Positions 18,301 through 28,284 are shown, counted from the first letter of the stretch. The stretch is 64,000 nucleotides of DNA from Kordiimonas gwangyangensis DSM 19435 = JCM 12864 (GCF_000375545.1 NZ_AQXF01000003.1:204595-268594), one strand, 5' to 3'. Program-made: numbers and translations. The notes: generated from the sequence alone by a model not told the origin.

Positions 18301-18628
18301 TCTTGAGCGTGCCGTCCTGCGACAGTGCGAGTGCGGTGTTGAGGCCGGTCTGGCCGCCCATGGTGGGCAGGAGCGCGTCCGGGCGCTCTTTCTCGATGAT
18401 CTTGGCGACAACCTCGGGCGTGATCGGCTCGATATAGGTGGCGTCTGCAAGCTCGGGGTCGGTCATGATGGTGGCGGGGTTCGAATTCACGAGGATAACC
18501 TTGTATCCTTCTTCCCGAAGCGCCTTACACGCCTGCGTGCCCGAATAATCGAACTCACACGCCTGACCGATCACAATGGGACCGGCGCCGATGATCAGGA
18601 TGCTTTTGATATCAGTGCGTTTTGGCAT
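15374..18628 (-). CDS. carB: Carbamoyl-phosphate synthase large subunit
   Basis: A 1084-residue protein of full expected length. It has two homologous ATP-grasp halves: the first begins [20 protein letters not shown] and the second has [20 protein letters not shown]. An oligomerisation domain lies between them, and a C-terminal MGS-like allosteric domain contains [18 protein letters not shown]. It makes carbamoyl phosphate from bicarbonate, ammonia and two ATP for pyrimidine and arginine synthesis, working with CarA. It starts 16 bases after carA, so the two form an operon; a terminator follows the stop. Confidence 0.98.
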   Translation of the reverse strand: MPKRTDIKSILIIGAGPIVIGQACEFDYSGTQACKALREEGYKVILVNSNPATIMTDPELADATYIEPITPEVVAKIIEKERPDALLPTMGGQTGLNTALALSQDGTLKKYGVQLIGANEDAIDKAEDRKRFNEAMAKIGLEVCKGKTAHTIDEALEIMENLTGLPAIIRPSFTMGGTGGGVAYNKEEFLEIVKSGLDASPTNEILVEESILGWKEYEMEVVRDKNDNCIIVCSIENVDPMGVHTGDSITIAPALTLTDKEYQVMRNASLAVLREIGVETGGSNVQFAVNPENGRLIVIEMNPRVSRSSALASKATGFPIAKVAAKLAVGYTLDELDNDITGVTPASFEPSIDYVVTKVPRFTFEKFAGTPQLLTTSMKSVGEAMAIGRNFAESLQKAMRSMETGLTGLNEVKFDGYVPGSGDLSPIRQDLGFPKPDRILRITQAIREGMSLEEINAITHYEPWFLRQLERIVEAEKTVSEHGIPTDERKLRKLKMLGFSDARLGQLAGVPEGAVFKARHDMGVRPTYKRIDTCAAEFDARTPYMYSAYESFADGEGAECEANPTDREKIIILGGGPNRIGQGIEFDYCCCHACFSLSDAGYETIMINCNPETVSTDYDTSDRLYFEPLTAEDVIEIIRKEQENGTVKGVIVQFGGQTPLKLAAALEAADIPILGTSPDAIDLAEDRERFQDLVERLGLKQPQNGIARSHKEAADVADRIGYPVLLRPSYVLGGRAMEIVHDREGLDRYINEAVQVSGDSPVLVDGFLKDAIEIDVDALSDGENIHIAGIMEHIEEAGIHSGDSACSLPPYSLPVGIVNEVKRQARALAKGLNVVGLMNVQFAVKDGVVYLIEVNPRASRTVPFVAKAVGYPVAAIAAQVMAGAKLTEFDLKDPITEHVAVKEVVIPWARFPGVDVLLGPEMKSTGEVMGIDQSFPMAFYKSQLAAGVKLPMKGQVFVSVRDSDKYALVPLVKDLLEMGYDVIATGGTADYLKNNGLEVKRVFKVTDGQRPHVLDIMKNGEVQLMFNTTEGKQAIKDSYALRNTALLMKLPYYTTMAAAAAAVQALKALRDKKLDVKRLQDFAA

Positions 18629-18644
18629 TGGTGGCCCCTTATAC

Positions 18645-19826
18645 TTATGCTGCGGATTTATGTTTTTCGATCATGTCCATGAACTGCTCGAACAGATAGA
18701 AGCTGTCCTGCGGTCCGGGGCTGGCTTCCGGGTGCTGCTGCACCGAGAAGATCGGCTTGTCGGTGCACTCGATGCCGCACACGGTTTTGTCAAAGAGGCT
18801 GATGTGGCTCACTTTCACATTTGCGGGCAGGCTGTCGGCGTCGACCGAGAAACCGTGGTTCATGCTGGTGATTTCAACCTTGCCGGTGCGCAGGTCCTTG
18901 ACCGGGTGGTTTGCACCCCGGTGGCCCTGATGCATCTTGTAGGTCTTGCCGCCGAACGCGAGCGCGAGGAGCTGGTGACCAAGGCAGATGCCGAAGATCG
19001 GCAGGCCGGTTTCAATCAGTTGTTTGATCACGGGCAGGGCATATTGGCCGGTCGCAGCCGGGTCACCCGGGCCATTCGCGAGGAAGATGCCGTCAGGCTT
19101 ATAGGCCATGATCTCGTCAAAGCTTGCGGTGGCGGGCACAACGGTAACCTTGGCACCCGTCGCGGCGAGGCAGCGCAAGATGTTATCCTTGGCACCATAA
19201 TCAACCGCAACAACGTGGGCTTTGGGGTTGTCCAGCACGCCGTAACCTTCACCGAGAACCCAGCGTGTGCCTGTCCATTCACGGTCCTTTGTCCCGGACA
19301 CGTCTTTCGCGAGGTCCATGCCTTTGAGGCCCGGCCATTCCTGCGCCTTTTTCAGAAGCGCCGGCATGTCGAACTTGCCGTCTTTATTATAAGCGACCAC
19401 GCCTGTGGGTGCACCCTTGGCGCGGATGAGGCGGGTGAGCTTGCGGGTATCAACGCCCGAGATGCCGACAAGGCCAACCTTCTCGCACCATGTGCTCAGG
19501 TGCCCTTCGTTGCGGAAGTTGGCGGGCTCTGTCACTTCGTCGCGCACCACAAGGCCGCGCGAGGCTGCAACGTCACGCTCCATATCTTCCGCGTTGGTGC
19601 CAACGTTGCCGACATGGGGGAAGGTGAAGTTGATGATCTGGCCCGCGTAGGATGGGTCTGTCAGGATTTCCTGATAGCCGGTCATGGCTGTGTTGAAGCA
19701 GACTTCGCCAACAGCGTCGCCTTCCCTCCCAAATCCATATCCCCAGAACACGGTGCCATCTGAGAGCACAAGAACAGCAGTGATATCATCCGCCGGTGGT
19801 TTAGTGGGTAGTGTGGATTCGGTCAT
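18645..19826 (-). CDS. carA: Carbamoyl-phosphate synthase small subunit (glutamine amidotransferase)
   Basis: A 393-residue class I glutamine amidotransferase subunit. The N-terminal CarA-specific domain ([35 protein letters not shown]) precedes the GATase domain with the triad C281 (FGICLGHQ), H365 and E367 ([10 protein letters not shown]). It hydrolyses glutamine and channels ammonia to CarB. The AGGAGG site about 10 bases before the ATG supports the start. A 7-bp hairpin lies in the leader at 19864-19880, which might affect expression, though I see no complete attenuator. Confidence 0.98.
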   Translation of the reverse strand: MTESTLPTKPPADDITAVLVLSDGTVFWGYGFGREGDAVGEVCFNTAMTGYQEILTDPSYAGQIINFTFPHVGNVGTNAEDMERDVAASRGLVVRDEVTEPANFRNEGHLSTWCEKVGLVGISGVDTRKLTRLIRAKGAPTGVVAYNKDGKFDMPALLKKAQEWPGLKGMDLAKDVSGTKDREWTGTRWVLGEGYGVLDNPKAHVVAVDYGAKDNILRCLAATGAKVTVVPATASFDEIMAYKPDGIFLANGPGDPAATGQYALPVIKQLIETGLPIFGICLGHQLLALAFGGKTYKMHQGHRGANHPVKDLRTGKVEITSMNHGFSVDADSLPANVKVSHISLFDKTVCGIECTDKPIFSVQQHPEASPGPQDSFYLFEQFMDMIEKHKSAA

Positions 19827-19863
19827 GGGGGCGTTTTCCTCCTGCCTCTCGGTTCACACAAAC

Positions 19864-19880
19864 CCCTTGTAGAACAAGGG
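19864..19880. repeat. Small hairpin in the carA leader
   Basis: A 7-bp inverted repeat (CCCTTGT / ACAAGGG) with a 3-base loop, about 40-55 bases upstream of the carA start. It has no T tract. The remaining space to 20089 holds the AT-rich promoter region shared with the divergent yqeY-type gene. Confidence 0.3.
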
Positions 19881-20089
19881 ACTAGCCGGTAAATCTGCCC
19901 GCCCGTGAGGGCTGCTGGGCGGCGGCCAAATTGACGGGACAATAAGCGTAAGCCCCCAGCGGGTCAAGTAAAGAATTTAAAAAAATATTCAATAAAATCA
20001 ATGGGTTAATTATCGTCTTCCTGTTTGCTCTTTGGAGGGGCATCGGGTATGATCGCGCCCTCCGATTTAGGAAATAGGGTGACAGGGCA

Positions 20090-20545
20090 ATGTTACGGGA
20101 CAAACTTAATCAAGAAATGAAGGCAGCAATGCGCGCCAAAGAAACGCGCAAGCTTTCGACGATCCGCCTCGTTCTGGCGGCGATTAAGGAAAAGGATATC
20201 GAACTCCGGACCGCAAATGCTGACGACCGGGACGACGACGCCGTGATCACCGACATTCTGTCGAAGATGGTCAAACAGCGTAATGATAGCATCAAAGCCT
20301 ATGAAGAGGCTGGCCGCTGTGAGCTTGCTGAGCGTGAGCGCGAAGAGATTGGTACCATCCAGGAATTCCTGCCCAAGCAGCTGACGGACGCTGAAGTTGA
20401 AGCGGCCTGCCGTGAGGTGGTTGCGGAAATCGGCGCCGAAGGTCTCAAGGATATCGGCCGCTGCATGGCGGTGCTCAAGGAGCGTTATGCCGGCCAGATG
20501 GACTTCGCCAAAGCAAGCGGCACCATCAAGAAGCTGCTGAGCTAG
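20090..20545 (+). CDS. GatB/YqeY domain-containing protein
   Basis: A 151-residue cytoplasmic protein of the YqeY family. It starts LRDKLNQEMKAAMRAKETRK, contains IRLVLAAIKEKDIELR and the conserved EFLPKQLTDAEVE, and ends with AKASGTIKKLLS. The domain is shared with the tail of GatB, which binds tRNA in the Glu/Asp-tRNA amidotransferase; the role of the free-standing protein is not settled. In alphaproteobacteria it commonly lies just upstream of dnaG and rpoD, as here, with three small or regulatory genes between. Confidence 0.92.
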   Translation: MLRDKLNQEMKAAMRAKETRKLSTIRLVLAAIKEKDIELRTANADDRDDDAVITDILSKMVKQRNDSIKAYEEAGRCELAEREREEIGTIQEFLPKQLTDAEVEAACREVVAEIGAEGLKDIGRCMAVLKERYAGQMDFAKASGTIKKLLS

Positions 20546-20553
20546 CAAATCCG

Positions 20554-20865
20554 TTGAAGGGTGACGCTTCGCAGCAAAGTGGGGTCTTGTCCGTATTGGT
20601 TGGAGGCGTCTGTGCTGTTTCGGCTACCTTGTCGGCCTTAGCGATTGCGTTAGCCATTATCTCCTCTCCCGTTTTGATTGGGTTGCTTGGCGCGGGTATT
20701 GGCCGCGAGGCCGCGGGTATGCAGATAGTGGGCTTCGTTGCGACTTGCCTTTTGCCAATCGCAGGTATCGCCCTATACGGTAAAGCTCAGGCGAGAGGGT
20801 TTTGGGGATTGTTTGTCCCTTTCATTCTCGCGTTTCCTCTTCCTTATCTTGTGTTCCAGCTTTAG
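20554..20865 (+). CDS. Small hypothetical membrane protein
   Basis: About 103 residues from a TTG start 8 bases after the yqeY-type gene. Three hydrophobic segments are visible: residues about 10-35, 37-75 (interrupted) and 83-102, with little polar sequence between. I do not recognise a family. The weak start and absence of a clear ribosome site leave the exact N-terminus open. It may be translated from the yqeY-type transcript. Confidence 0.45.
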   Translation: MKGDASQQSGVLSVLVGGVCAVSATLSALAIALAIISSPVLIGLLGAGIGREAAGMQIVGFVATCLLPIAGIALYGKAQARGFWGLFVPFILAFPLPYLVFQL

Positions 20866-20904
20866 GCAGCTCACCCACACGGTTTCGTATTGGTATACCT
20901 CAAT

Positions 20905-20949
20905 AGACAAAAATGATGCCGGAGCAGGGTTGTCCTGTCTCCGGCATCA
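20905..20949 (-). terminator. Intrinsic terminator for the small minus-strand gene
   Basis: An 11-bp stem (TGATGCCGGAG / CTCCGGCATCA), extended by CAGG/CCTG inside. On the minus strand it is followed by TTTTTGT. It lies about 50 bases past the stop of the 70-residue gene. Confidence 0.85.
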
Positions 20950-21001
20950 GTCATTCCGGGGTGAACCGGGCTGTCGTAACTGGGGTTCTCAAACTCTCGC
21001 G

Positions 21002-21214
21002 TCAGTCGTAGTTCTGGATGAGCGAAAGCGGTGTGTCGAAGGATGGGGCTGCTACTTTGCGGCGCGGTGCCTTTGGGGCGAAGCCTTCCGCATCTGCCGT
21101 CTTCTCGATCTCGCGGGTATCGCGGAGTATGCGCTCGTCCTGCGGGGCCAGCAGCGTGGCCAGTTTGCTCCAGAAACCCTTGCCTTCTGATTTGCTGTCG
21201 TATTTCTTAGTCAT
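21002..21214 (-). CDS. Small hypothetical protein (70 aa)
   Basis: A 70-residue, charged, soluble protein with no recognised domain. The middle (LATLLAPQDERILRDTREIE) is likely helical and the C-terminal third is basic and proline-containing. A ribosome site (AGGAGACAAACA) precedes the ATG and a good terminator follows the stop, which supports it being a real gene. It is divergent from the LysR-type regulator. Confidence 0.68.
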   Translation of the reverse strand: MTKKYDSKSEGKGFWSKLATLLAPQDERILRDTREIEKTADAEGFAPKAPRRKVAAPSFDTPLSLIQNYD

Positions 21215-21318
21215 TGTTTGTCTCCTGTCTCGCTGTTATCGTTGATTTTGTGCGTTACAGGGCGAATTACAAATTCGTTGTTTTAAGTCTGAGGCTTAAT
21301 TTAACTAAGGCTAATTAG

Positions 21319-22251
21319 ATGCGATACAAACTACAGTCGCTCTCCGGCATTCTGGCTTTTGATGCGGCGGCGCGACATGGCAGCCTCACACAGGCCGCAA
21401 AGGAACTGGGGCGCACACAGTCCGCTGTCAGCCAGCAGGTGAAATCCCTTGAGGAACAGGTGGGCACCGCGCTTTTTGTGCGCCACCCACGCGCGATTGA
21501 ACTGACCATCGCTGGCCGGGTGCTGGCGAATGCCGTTGGTCAGTCACTTGAAGCCATTGACCGCGCGGTGACAGAGGTCAGCCGAAAGCGGGAAGCCAAT
21601 GTGATCCGCCTTACGGCCTATCATTCCTTTGCACTTCTTTGGCTCATCCCGCGCCTCGCCAAATTTAACCTGCGCCACCCGGAAATTGATGTGCGCCTCA
21701 ATGCGGATGACCGCATTGTTGACCTTCTCGCGGAAGGCTATGACCTGGCTGTGCGCGGTGGTCGGATCGACCGCTTGCCGGACGGGGTGATGCCGGTGCG
21801 TATTGATGACTATATGCCGGTCTATGCGCCGCAGCTCGCGCCGGGCCGTGACCTGACGGTGGATGATCTGGGCCGATTTCCGCTTCTTGGTTATAATGAC
21901 GGCAGCTATTGGCGGCGCTGGCTCGAAGGCAACGGCCTTGGCGACCGCGGCTATGAAGTCAGCAGGCGCTATAGTCACTCGGGTCTTCTGGTGCAGGCGG
22001 CGATGGTGGGCGGCGGTATCGGTATCGCGCCGCTCACAAATGCGGCTGAAGCGCTCTTTGATGGTCGGCTGAAATGCATTCACGGTATCCCTCTTAAAAG
22101 CGCGCACTGCTTCTATCTGGTACCCGCTGAAAGGCCGGTGCCGAAGCCGGTGGAGAGCTTCTGCGCTTGGATTCGCGAGGAGATGGCTGAAATGGAAGCC
22201 GAGCTTGAGGAAATGATGTCGAACGGGGGCCAGACTTTCCGCGCCTTGTAG
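21319..22251 (+). CDS. LysR family transcriptional regulator, GcvA-like
   Basis: 310 residues. The N-terminal winged helix-turn-helix (residues 1-65) contains LAFDAAARHGSLTQAAKELG and TQSAVSQQVKSLEEQVGTAL. The effector domain follows, with GcvA-type features such as FHPEIDVRL-like NLRHPEIDVRL, GYDLAVRGGRI, and the late VQAAMVGGGIGIAPLTNAAE. GcvA-like proteins regulate amino acid, amine or beta-lactamase genes. The likely target region is the divergent promoter shared with the small minus-strand gene, but neither target nor inducer is clear. Confidence 0.92.
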   Translation: MRYKLQSLSGILAFDAAARHGSLTQAAKELGRTQSAVSQQVKSLEEQVGTALFVRHPRAIELTIAGRVLANAVGQSLEAIDRAVTEVSRKREANVIRLTAYHSFALLWLIPRLAKFNLRHPEIDVRLNADDRIVDLLAEGYDLAVRGGRIDRLPDGVMPVRIDDYMPVYAPQLAPGRDLTVDDLGRFPLLGYNDGSYWRRWLEGNGLGDRGYEVSRRYSHSGLLVQAAMVGGGIGIAPLTNAAEALFDGRLKCIHGIPLKSAHCFYLVPAERPVPKPVESFCAWIREEMAEMEAELEEMMSNGGQTFRAL

Positions 22252-22336
22252 CCCTGCGCGGAATTCGGCCTATTATCCTTTCTTGCCTTACGTTAGAAGG
22301 GTCCTTTCCCGGTAAAAGGCTGTGGTTGGGTAAAGA

Positions 22337-24250
22337 ATGGCGCTGAGTCCGCAATTTCTTGATGAGTTGAAGCATCGCTTCACGCTGTCCGACGTGGTTG
22401 GACGGCAGGTCAAGCTTGTGCGCCATGGCCGTGAACACACCGGGCTGTGTCCCTTCCATAATGAGAAGACACCATCTTTCACCGTCAATGACCAGAAGGG
22501 CTTTTACCACTGCTTCGGCTGTGGTGCCCACGGCAGCGTGCTTGACTTTGTCATGGGCACACAGGGCCTCGAGTTCATGGAAGCGGTGGAGATGCTGGCG
22601 GGCGAAGCGGGCATGGACGTGCCCAAACAAAGCCGCGACCAGATCGAGCGTGACAAGAAGCGCGGTACGCTCGCGGAAGTCATGGAAACGGTCGCCAAAT
22701 GGTATATGGCGCAACTGAAGGGCCAAATTGGCCGTGCGGCATACGACTATATCAAGGGCCGTGGCCTGACGGACGCGACGCTCGAACGGTTCCAGATGGG
22801 CTATTCCCCTGCCGCCCGCACCGCGCTCAAGGACGCGATGATCGCGCGCGGCATTGGTGAGGACCAACTGATTGAAACCGGTATGCTGATCAAGCCGGAA
22901 GGTGGCGGCCCGTCCTATGACCGATTCCGTGACCGGCTGATGTTCCCGATCACTGACCGGCAGGGTCGGGTGATCGCCTTTGGCGGCCGCGCGCTCAGTA
23001 AGGACGCCAAGGCCAAATACCTGAACAGCCCGGAAACCACGATCTTCCACAAGGGTGCCACGCTTTATAACTGGGCCAATGCGCGCGCGGCCTCCTATGA
23101 CGCCGGGCAGGTGATGGTGGTCGAGGGGTATATGGATGTGATTGCGCTGGCGCAGGCGGGCATTGATTATGCCGTCGCCCCTCTTGGCACCGCGCTCACG
23201 GAAGAACAGATCGCCCACCTCTGGCATATGGCGGATGAACCGATCCTGTCGTTTGATGGCGATAACGCAGGCCTCAGGGCCGCTGGCCGTGCGGTCGAAC
23301 GCTCGCTGCCCATGCTGCGGGCCGGCAAGTCGCTCCGCTTCATCATCATGCCGGACGGAGAAGACCCCGATAGCCTCGTCCAGAAAGAAGGCCGTCAGGC
23401 CATTGAAGCACTGATTGATAGCGCGAGCCCGCTTGTGAACGTGCTCTGGAACAACCTGACCGCAGGTGTGCCGGTGGATACGCCTGAGCGCCGCGCGGGC
23501 CTTGAGAAAAAAATATTCGGAGCGCTTGCGGAAATTCAGGACGAAAACGTCAAGAAGCTCTACCAGACCGAATTCCGCAGCCGCCTGTGGGAGCTGTTCC
23601 GCCCGCAGCGCAGCACGCAGCAAAAGCGTGCGGGTGACAGCCCCGGTTTTCAGGCGCTCAGGGGGCAGGGTGGTTTCCGCGCGCGCAAGCCGGTGTCGAC
23701 CGGGCTTCTCGGCCAAACCTCCATCGGGCGTGGGCGCGGTGTGGGGCCGGTGACCGACCGGATTGAGAAACTGATCATCATCACGCTCATCCACCATCCG
23801 GAGATTCTCATCAAACATGAGGAAGAGGTGGCACACCTTGAGTTCACCTATCCGGGGCTTGACGGCATCCGCGACGCGCTATTAGAGAAAGCCGCGCTCG
23901 CGGAAAGACTTGACCATGAGGCTGTCATTACCCATTTGGAAGGCAGGCCAGAGATGGCCACTTTGCAAAAGCTGTTGAATGAACGTGCGCTCAGGGATGA
24001 CTGGTTCGCCTGGGACGATGCAGCGCTATCAGATGCGCTCACTGGATTCGAGCATATTGTCTCGCGATTCCAGCATATTACCGCTGCGCACGCGGCATAC
24101 CGGCAAGCGGAAGCCGACTATGCTGAAGATATGACCGAAGAAAACCACGCCCGCTTTGTTGCAGCACAGGAGGCATTCCGGGCGCTTGAGGAAAAAGAGG
24201 CCGATAAAGATGGCTATCGGCTCGAATCAGGACGGTTTTCTTTCAACTAA
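22337..24250 (+). CDS. dnaG: DNA primase
   Basis: A 637-residue DnaG of typical length. The N-terminal CHC2 zinc finger uses C38, H41, C59 and C62 (CPFHNEK ... YHCFGCGAHG). The primase core includes the TOPRIM motifs VVEGYMDVIALAQAG and SFDGDNAG. The C-terminal helical region binds DnaB helicase. It lays down RNA primers at replication forks. rpoD begins 43 bases downstream, the classic dnaG-rpoD order. Confidence 0.98.
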   Translation: MALSPQFLDELKHRFTLSDVVGRQVKLVRHGREHTGLCPFHNEKTPSFTVNDQKGFYHCFGCGAHGSVLDFVMGTQGLEFMEAVEMLAGEAGMDVPKQSRDQIERDKKRGTLAEVMETVAKWYMAQLKGQIGRAAYDYIKGRGLTDATLERFQMGYSPAARTALKDAMIARGIGEDQLIETGMLIKPEGGGPSYDRFRDRLMFPITDRQGRVIAFGGRALSKDAKAKYLNSPETTIFHKGATLYNWANARAASYDAGQVMVVEGYMDVIALAQAGIDYAVAPLGTALTEEQIAHLWHMADEPILSFDGDNAGLRAAGRAVERSLPMLRAGKSLRFIIMPDGEDPDSLVQKEGRQAIEALIDSASPLVNVLWNNLTAGVPVDTPERRAGLEKKIFGALAEIQDENVKKLYQTEFRSRLWELFRPQRSTQQKRAGDSPGFQALRGQGGFRARKPVSTGLLGQTSIGRGRGVGPVTDRIEKLIIITLIHHPEILIKHEEEVAHLEFTYPGLDGIRDALLEKAALAERLDHEAVITHLEGRPEMATLQKLLNERALRDDWFAWDDAALSDALTGFEHIVSRFQHITAAHAAYRQAEADYAEDMTEENHARFVAAQEAFRALEEKEADKDGYRLESGRFSFN

Positions 24251-24293
24251 TATGGTATAGACTGCGATTCGCGCAGATCTGGAGAGAGAATAC

Positions 24294-26378
24294 ATGGCAA
24301 AAGATGCGAATCAGGACGACGACAAGGATACCGGCTCGGACGAAAGCTCCTCCGGCCCGATCGTCGATTCTGCCGAAGCTGCTGTCAAAAAGATGATCGC
24401 CAAGGCGAAGGAGCGGGGCTACATCTCCTATGATGAGCTCAATAACGCCCTTCCGACCGAGGAAATGTCGTCTGAGAAGATCGAAGACATCATGACGATG
24501 CTCTCCGAGATGGGAATCAACGTGATTGACGGTGATGACCCGGATGAGCAGGACGGCGATAACGATGCGTCGTCCGATGATGATGACGACGATAGCGACG
24601 AACAGGAAGAGTTCAAAACCACCGACAAGAAAGAAGCGGGCGACCGCACCGACGACCCTGTGCGCATGTACCTGCGCGAGATGGGCTCGGTAGAACTTCT
24701 GTCGCGTGAAGGCGAGATCGCCATCGCGAAACGTATCGAGGCCGGTCGCGCTACGATGATCGAAGGCCTGTGCATGAGCCCGCTCACGTTCCGGGCGATC
24801 ATCGAATGGGCTGAGCGTCTCGAGAACGAAGAGATGCTGCTGCGCGACATCATCGACCTTGAAGCCACGCTCGGCAAAGAGCCGGACAGCGCGGAGCTTG
24901 AGGATGAAGATGGCGGCGATGTGCTGAAAGAAGGCGCTGAGGCAGCCGAGAAGGCAGACAAGGAACCGGCGAAAGCCGAGAAAGCGGACGAGGAAAAACC
25001 TGCGCGCCGTGCCAAGTCTGACGAGGACGATGAAGACGGCGAAGGCGACGAGGACGAAGAAGGCGAAGGCGCATCCGAAGAGGATGAAGAGGACGATGAT
25101 GACGAGGCGGCTATGTCCCTCTCGGCCATGGAAGCGCACCTCAAGCCGGAAACCATCGAGAAGTTCCAGCTGATCACCGCGACCTACAAGAAATACGCAA
25201 AGCTTCAGGATGCGCGCCTTGCGGCTGCGGTCCAGAACGACACGCTGTCCACGCCGCAGGAACGCCGGTTCAAGAACCTGCGTGAAGAGCTGATCGCGCT
25301 CGTGGCGTCGGTGAAGTTCAACAATATGCGTATTGAAGAACTGGTGGACGAGCTTTACGGCCTCAACAAACGCCTGATGAGCCTTTCGGGCCGTCTGCTG
25401 CGCCTTGCTGAAAGCCACAAGGTAAGCCGTGTTGCCTTCCTTGAAGAATATCAGGGTAACGAGCTTGAAGAAGGCTGGGCGGAACGTGTTGGTAAACTGA
25501 AAGGCAAAGGCTGGGCATCGTTTGTTGCCGGTGAAGCTGTTGCCATCAACAACATCCGCGATCAGGTTGGTGAAGTGATTGAACGCACCGGCCTGCACGT
25601 GGACGAGTTCCGCCGCATTGTGCGCACGGTACAAAAGGGTGAAAAAGAAGCCCGTATCGCCAAGAAAGAAATGGTGGAGGCCAACCTCCGCCTCGTGATC
25701 TCGATCGCGAAGAAATACACCAACCGTGGCCTGCAGTTCCTCGACCTCATCCAGGAAGGTAACATCGGCCTGATGAAGGCAGTGGACAAGTTCGAATACC
25801 GCCGCGGTTACAAATTCTCGACCTACGCCACATGGTGGATCAGGCAGGCGATTACCCGCTCGATCGCTGATCAGGCGCGCACCATCCGTATTCCGGTGCA
25901 TATGATCGAGACGATCAACAAGCTGGTGCGTACGGGTCGCCAGATGCTGCACGAGATTGGCCGCGAGGCAACGCCGGAAGAACTGGCGGAACGCCTCTCC
26001 ATGCCGCTCGAAAAAGTACGCAAGGTCATGAAGATCGCGAAAGAGCCGATCTCCCTCGAGACGCCAATCGGTGACGAGGAAGACAGCCACCTTGGCGACT
26101 TTATCGAGGACAAGAATGCAATCCTGCCGGTTGACGCGGCGATCCAGTCGAACCTTCGTGAGACCACGACCCGCGTGCTGGCATCCTTGACCCCGCGTGA
26201 GGAGCGTGTGCTCAGGATGCGCTTCGGTATCGGCATGAATACTGACCATACGCTTGAAGAAGTTGGCCAGCAGTTCTCGGTAACGCGGGAACGTATCCGT
26301 CAGATCGAGGCAAAAGCGCTCCGGAAGCTCAAGCATCCGAGCCGCTCTCGCCAGCTCAGAAGCTTCCTCGACACCTAA
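24294..26378 (+). CDS. rpoD: RNA polymerase primary sigma factor RpoD (sigma-70)
   Basis: A 694-residue primary sigma factor. Region 1.1 is at the N-terminus, region 1.2 starts at [20 protein letters not shown], region 2 includes [20 protein letters not shown], region 3 follows, and region 4.2 includes [20 protein letters not shown]. It directs core polymerase to housekeeping promoters. The non-conserved region between 1.2 and 2 has a strongly acidic, low-complexity insert at residues about 201-271, rich in Glu, Asp, Lys and Ala. A second acidic run is at 80-105. Confidence 0.98.
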   Translation: MAKDANQDDDKDTGSDESSSGPIVDSAEAAVKKMIAKAKERGYISYDELNNALPTEEMSSEKIEDIMTMLSEMGINVIDGDDPDEQDGDNDASSDDDDDDSDEQEEFKTTDKKEAGDRTDDPVRMYLREMGSVELLSREGEIAIAKRIEAGRATMIEGLCMSPLTFRAIIEWAERLENEEMLLRDIIDLEATLGKEPDSAELEDEDGGDVLKEGAEAAEKADKEPAKAEKADEEKPARRAKSDEDDEDGEGDEDEEGEGASEEDEEDDDDEAAMSLSAMEAHLKPETIEKFQLITATYKKYAKLQDARLAAAVQNDTLSTPQERRFKNLREELIALVASVKFNNMRIEELVDELYGLNKRLMSLSGRLLRLAESHKVSRVAFLEEYQGNELEEGWAERVGKLKGKGWASFVAGEAVAINNIRDQVGEVIERTGLHVDEFRRIVRTVQKGEKEARIAKKEMVEANLRLVISIAKKYTNRGLQFLDLIQEGNIGLMKAVDKFEYRRGYKFSTYATWWIRQAITRSIADQARTIRIPVHMIETINKLVRTGRQMLHEIGREATPEELAERLSMPLEKVRKVMKIAKEPISLETPIGDEEDSHLGDFIEDKNAILPVDAAIQSNLRETTTRVLASLTPREERVLRMRFGIGMNTDHTLEEVGQQFSVTRERIRQIEAKALRKLKHPSRSRQLRSFLDT

Positions 26379-26379
26379 G

Positions 26380-27312
26380 GTGTTTGGGGCTTTCAGAAAT
26401 ACGAAATGGGGTGGCCTCATCAGGCTGCCCCTTTTTGTTTGTGTGGTGCTTGTGAGCGCAGTCGCGCAGGCGGAACCCTCTGGCAATGACGGGCAGGGGC
26501 GCCGCCTTGTGCATGTGCAGGTGGACACCCATGGCCGTTACCCCTTCCTCATTGATACGGCCGCAAGCCACACCGTGATTTACCGCCGCCTGGTGGGTGA
26601 GGTGGGGCTGGACGCCATTCCCGGTCGTTCCACACGGGTCATGACAGCAACCGGCAATCGGGAGATGGGGTTTTACCCCATTGACCGCGTTACGGCGCTT
26701 GGCCGCATGCTCACGCTTGGTGAGACCATCGCCATGCCGGACGCCGCCAGCGGGCCGGACGCGCCCTATGGTATCCTTGGTGTGGATTTCCTGCGCGGTC
26801 ATGTGCTGGTGATGACGGGCGAGGAGGTCACGCTTCTCCCAGAAGAAGACTTCATGCCCTATTCAGATGAGCGCTATGCCTGGCAGAAGGTGCGCGGCCG
26901 CGCCGTGGGCCGTGGTTCGGTCGCGGTGGATGTCAGTGTGGCCGGTGTCATGATACCCGCGATTGTGGATACGGGGGCGGCAGCCACTGTGCTCAACCGC
27001 AGTGCCGCGGACGCGCTGCGTGAGAATACAAGCGGCGCAGTCGAGTTCAACACCACGTCACTGTCTGCTGCCGCGGGGCGCGTGCGGGCGGAGGGGCTGC
27101 GGGCGGACCGGCTTGATATCGGCCCCGTCAGCTACCGTGGGCGAGACCTTTTGGCGGCGAACCTGCCGGTTTTTGCCACCTACGGCGCATCGCGCGTGCC
27201 TGCCATGATCCTTGGCGCTGACATTATATTTGCCCGGCCCGTTGCCATCGATTTCGCGAATTTTGACCTGTATATCGGGCTTGAGAAGGTACCCGCTGCG
27301 CACGACGAGTGA
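26380..27312 (+). CDS. Exported two-lobed retropepsin-like aspartic protease
   Basis: About 310 residues from a GTG one base after the rpoD stop. A hydrophobic signal segment (LIRLPLFVCVVLVSAVAQA) is followed by two copies of a retropepsin-like domain. The first active-site motif is FLIDTAASHTV (D59, with DTA replacing DTG) and the second is AIVDTGAAATV (D197); each has a later hydrophobic-Gly motif (GILGVDFL, MILGADII). Pepsin-type enzymes need one Asp from each lobe, so a single chain could form an active site. It is likely periplasmic. The substrate is unknown. Confidence 0.82.
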   Translation: MFGAFRNTKWGGLIRLPLFVCVVLVSAVAQAEPSGNDGQGRRLVHVQVDTHGRYPFLIDTAASHTVIYRRLVGEVGLDAIPGRSTRVMTATGNREMGFYPIDRVTALGRMLTLGETIAMPDAASGPDAPYGILGVDFLRGHVLVMTGEEVTLLPEEDFMPYSDERYAWQKVRGRAVGRGSVAVDVSVAGVMIPAIVDTGAAATVLNRSAADALRENTSGAVEFNTTSLSAAAGRVRAEGLRADRLDIGPVSYRGRDLLAANLPVFATYGASRVPAMILGADIIFARPVAIDFANFDLYIGLEKVPAAHDE

Positions 27313-27355
27313 GCGGGCTTTGCGCGAAGAGTGTGCGGGAAATGTGCAAACAAAA

Positions 27356-27377
27356 AACCCGGCCCTGAGGCCGGGTT
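27356..27377. terminator. Bidirectional intrinsic terminator
   Basis: A 9-bp stem (AACCCGGCC / GGCCGGGTT) with a CTGA loop, between the aspartic protease gene and the convergent flagellin gene. The minus side has a TTTTTTG tract. Confidence 0.88.
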
Positions 27378-27408
27378 CTTGCGTCTGGGGTTTCCTCGTT
27401 CCCCTGGG

Positions 27409-28239
27409 TTAGTTCTGGAAGAGGGTCAGGATCGCAGCCGGTTGGCGGTTCGCGATCGACAGGCTCTGGATACCCAGCGCCTGCCGGACCTGATTGGCCT
27501 CGAAATTCGCGTTGGTGGTGGCGAGGTTGGCGTCCACGAGGTTACCGATGCCTTCCTGCGTTTTGTTCGACAGCGTTTCGGTGAAGTCCTTGGTTTGCTG
27601 CAGGCGGCTGGAGCCTGCACCAATCTCGGACAGCGCGTTTGAGACGCTTACAAGCGAATCTTCAATGGCACTCACGGCGGCCTGTGCGTCCGCAAGTGTA
27701 CCGATGCCCTGCGTTGCGCTCAGCGCCACATTGTCACCACCGAGCGACAGGTCCTGCGCCTGAATGGTCAGGCTGCCGCCACCGTCAGCCTCGCTGATGG
27801 CAACAATATCATTGCCGCCCGCTTTAAGCGCGTTGGTGCCGTTAAATTCGGCGCTGCCGACGATGCTGTCGATCTGATCACGAAGCGCAGTGAATTCGTT
27901 ATTGAGTGCTTGCCTGCTGGCGTCATCAAGCCCCGGATCAGCCGCTTTGACGGCCTTTTCCTTGAGATTGAGCAGAAGCGATGACACTTCCTGCCCGGCG
28001 GACAGTGCGACATCAGACGTTGAGATCGCGCGGTCGAGCGAGTTCTTGACGCTGCCAAGGCCTGCCACGTCGCTCTCCAGCAGTTTGGAGATCGCGAGGA
28101 TGGCCGCGTTGTCCTTGGCGTCATTCACTTTTTTGCCGGACGCCAGTTCCTTCTGGTCCGTGCGCAAAAGCGAGTTGGATTTCTGTAAGCTCCGAACGCC
28201 CTGCAAACTGCCGGCGTTGGTATTGATTGAATCTACCAT
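27409..28239 (-). CDS. Flagellin
   Basis: A 276-residue flagellin consisting mainly of the conserved N- and C-terminal D0/D1 helices with a short variable centre. N-terminal features are INTNAGSLQGVRSLQKSN and ELASGKKVNDAKDNAA; the C-terminal end is VRQALGIQSLSIANRQPAAI with the usual short aromatic tail LTLFQN. Flagellins are exported by the flagellar type III apparatus and build the filament. The gene is isolated from other flagellar genes in this window. The start has only a weak ribosome site. A 9-bp inverted repeat lies just upstream. Confidence 0.93.
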   Translation of the reverse strand: MVDSINTNAGSLQGVRSLQKSNSLLRTDQKELASGKKVNDAKDNAAILAISKLLESDVAGLGSVKNSLDRAISTSDVALSAGQEVSSLLLNLKEKAVKAADPGLDDASRQALNNEFTALRDQIDSIVGSAEFNGTNALKAGGNDIVAISEADGGGSLTIQAQDLSLGGDNVALSATQGIGTLADAQAAVSAIEDSLVSVSNALSEIGAGSSRLQQTKDFTETLSNKTQEGIGNLVDANLATTNANFEANQVRQALGIQSLSIANRQPAAILTLFQN

Positions 28240-28284
28240 TTCAGCACCACTTCAAAGCCCCGCAGTCCCCACCGCAGGGCAAAC

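Noticed and set aside
17183-18682. A 499-codon plus-strand frame opposite carB
   Set aside because: Shadow of carB; biased composition and no family features.
22094-23836. A 580-codon minus-strand open frame opposite dnaG and the LysR gene
   Set aside because: It spans two clear genes on the other strand, has no ribosome site and no recognisable motif.
24243-26528. A 761-codon open frame on the minus strand opposite rpoD
   Set aside because: It is the complement of rpoD in a GC-rich coding region; its sequence is His/Arg/Phe-rich with no domain, and rpoD is unambiguous.
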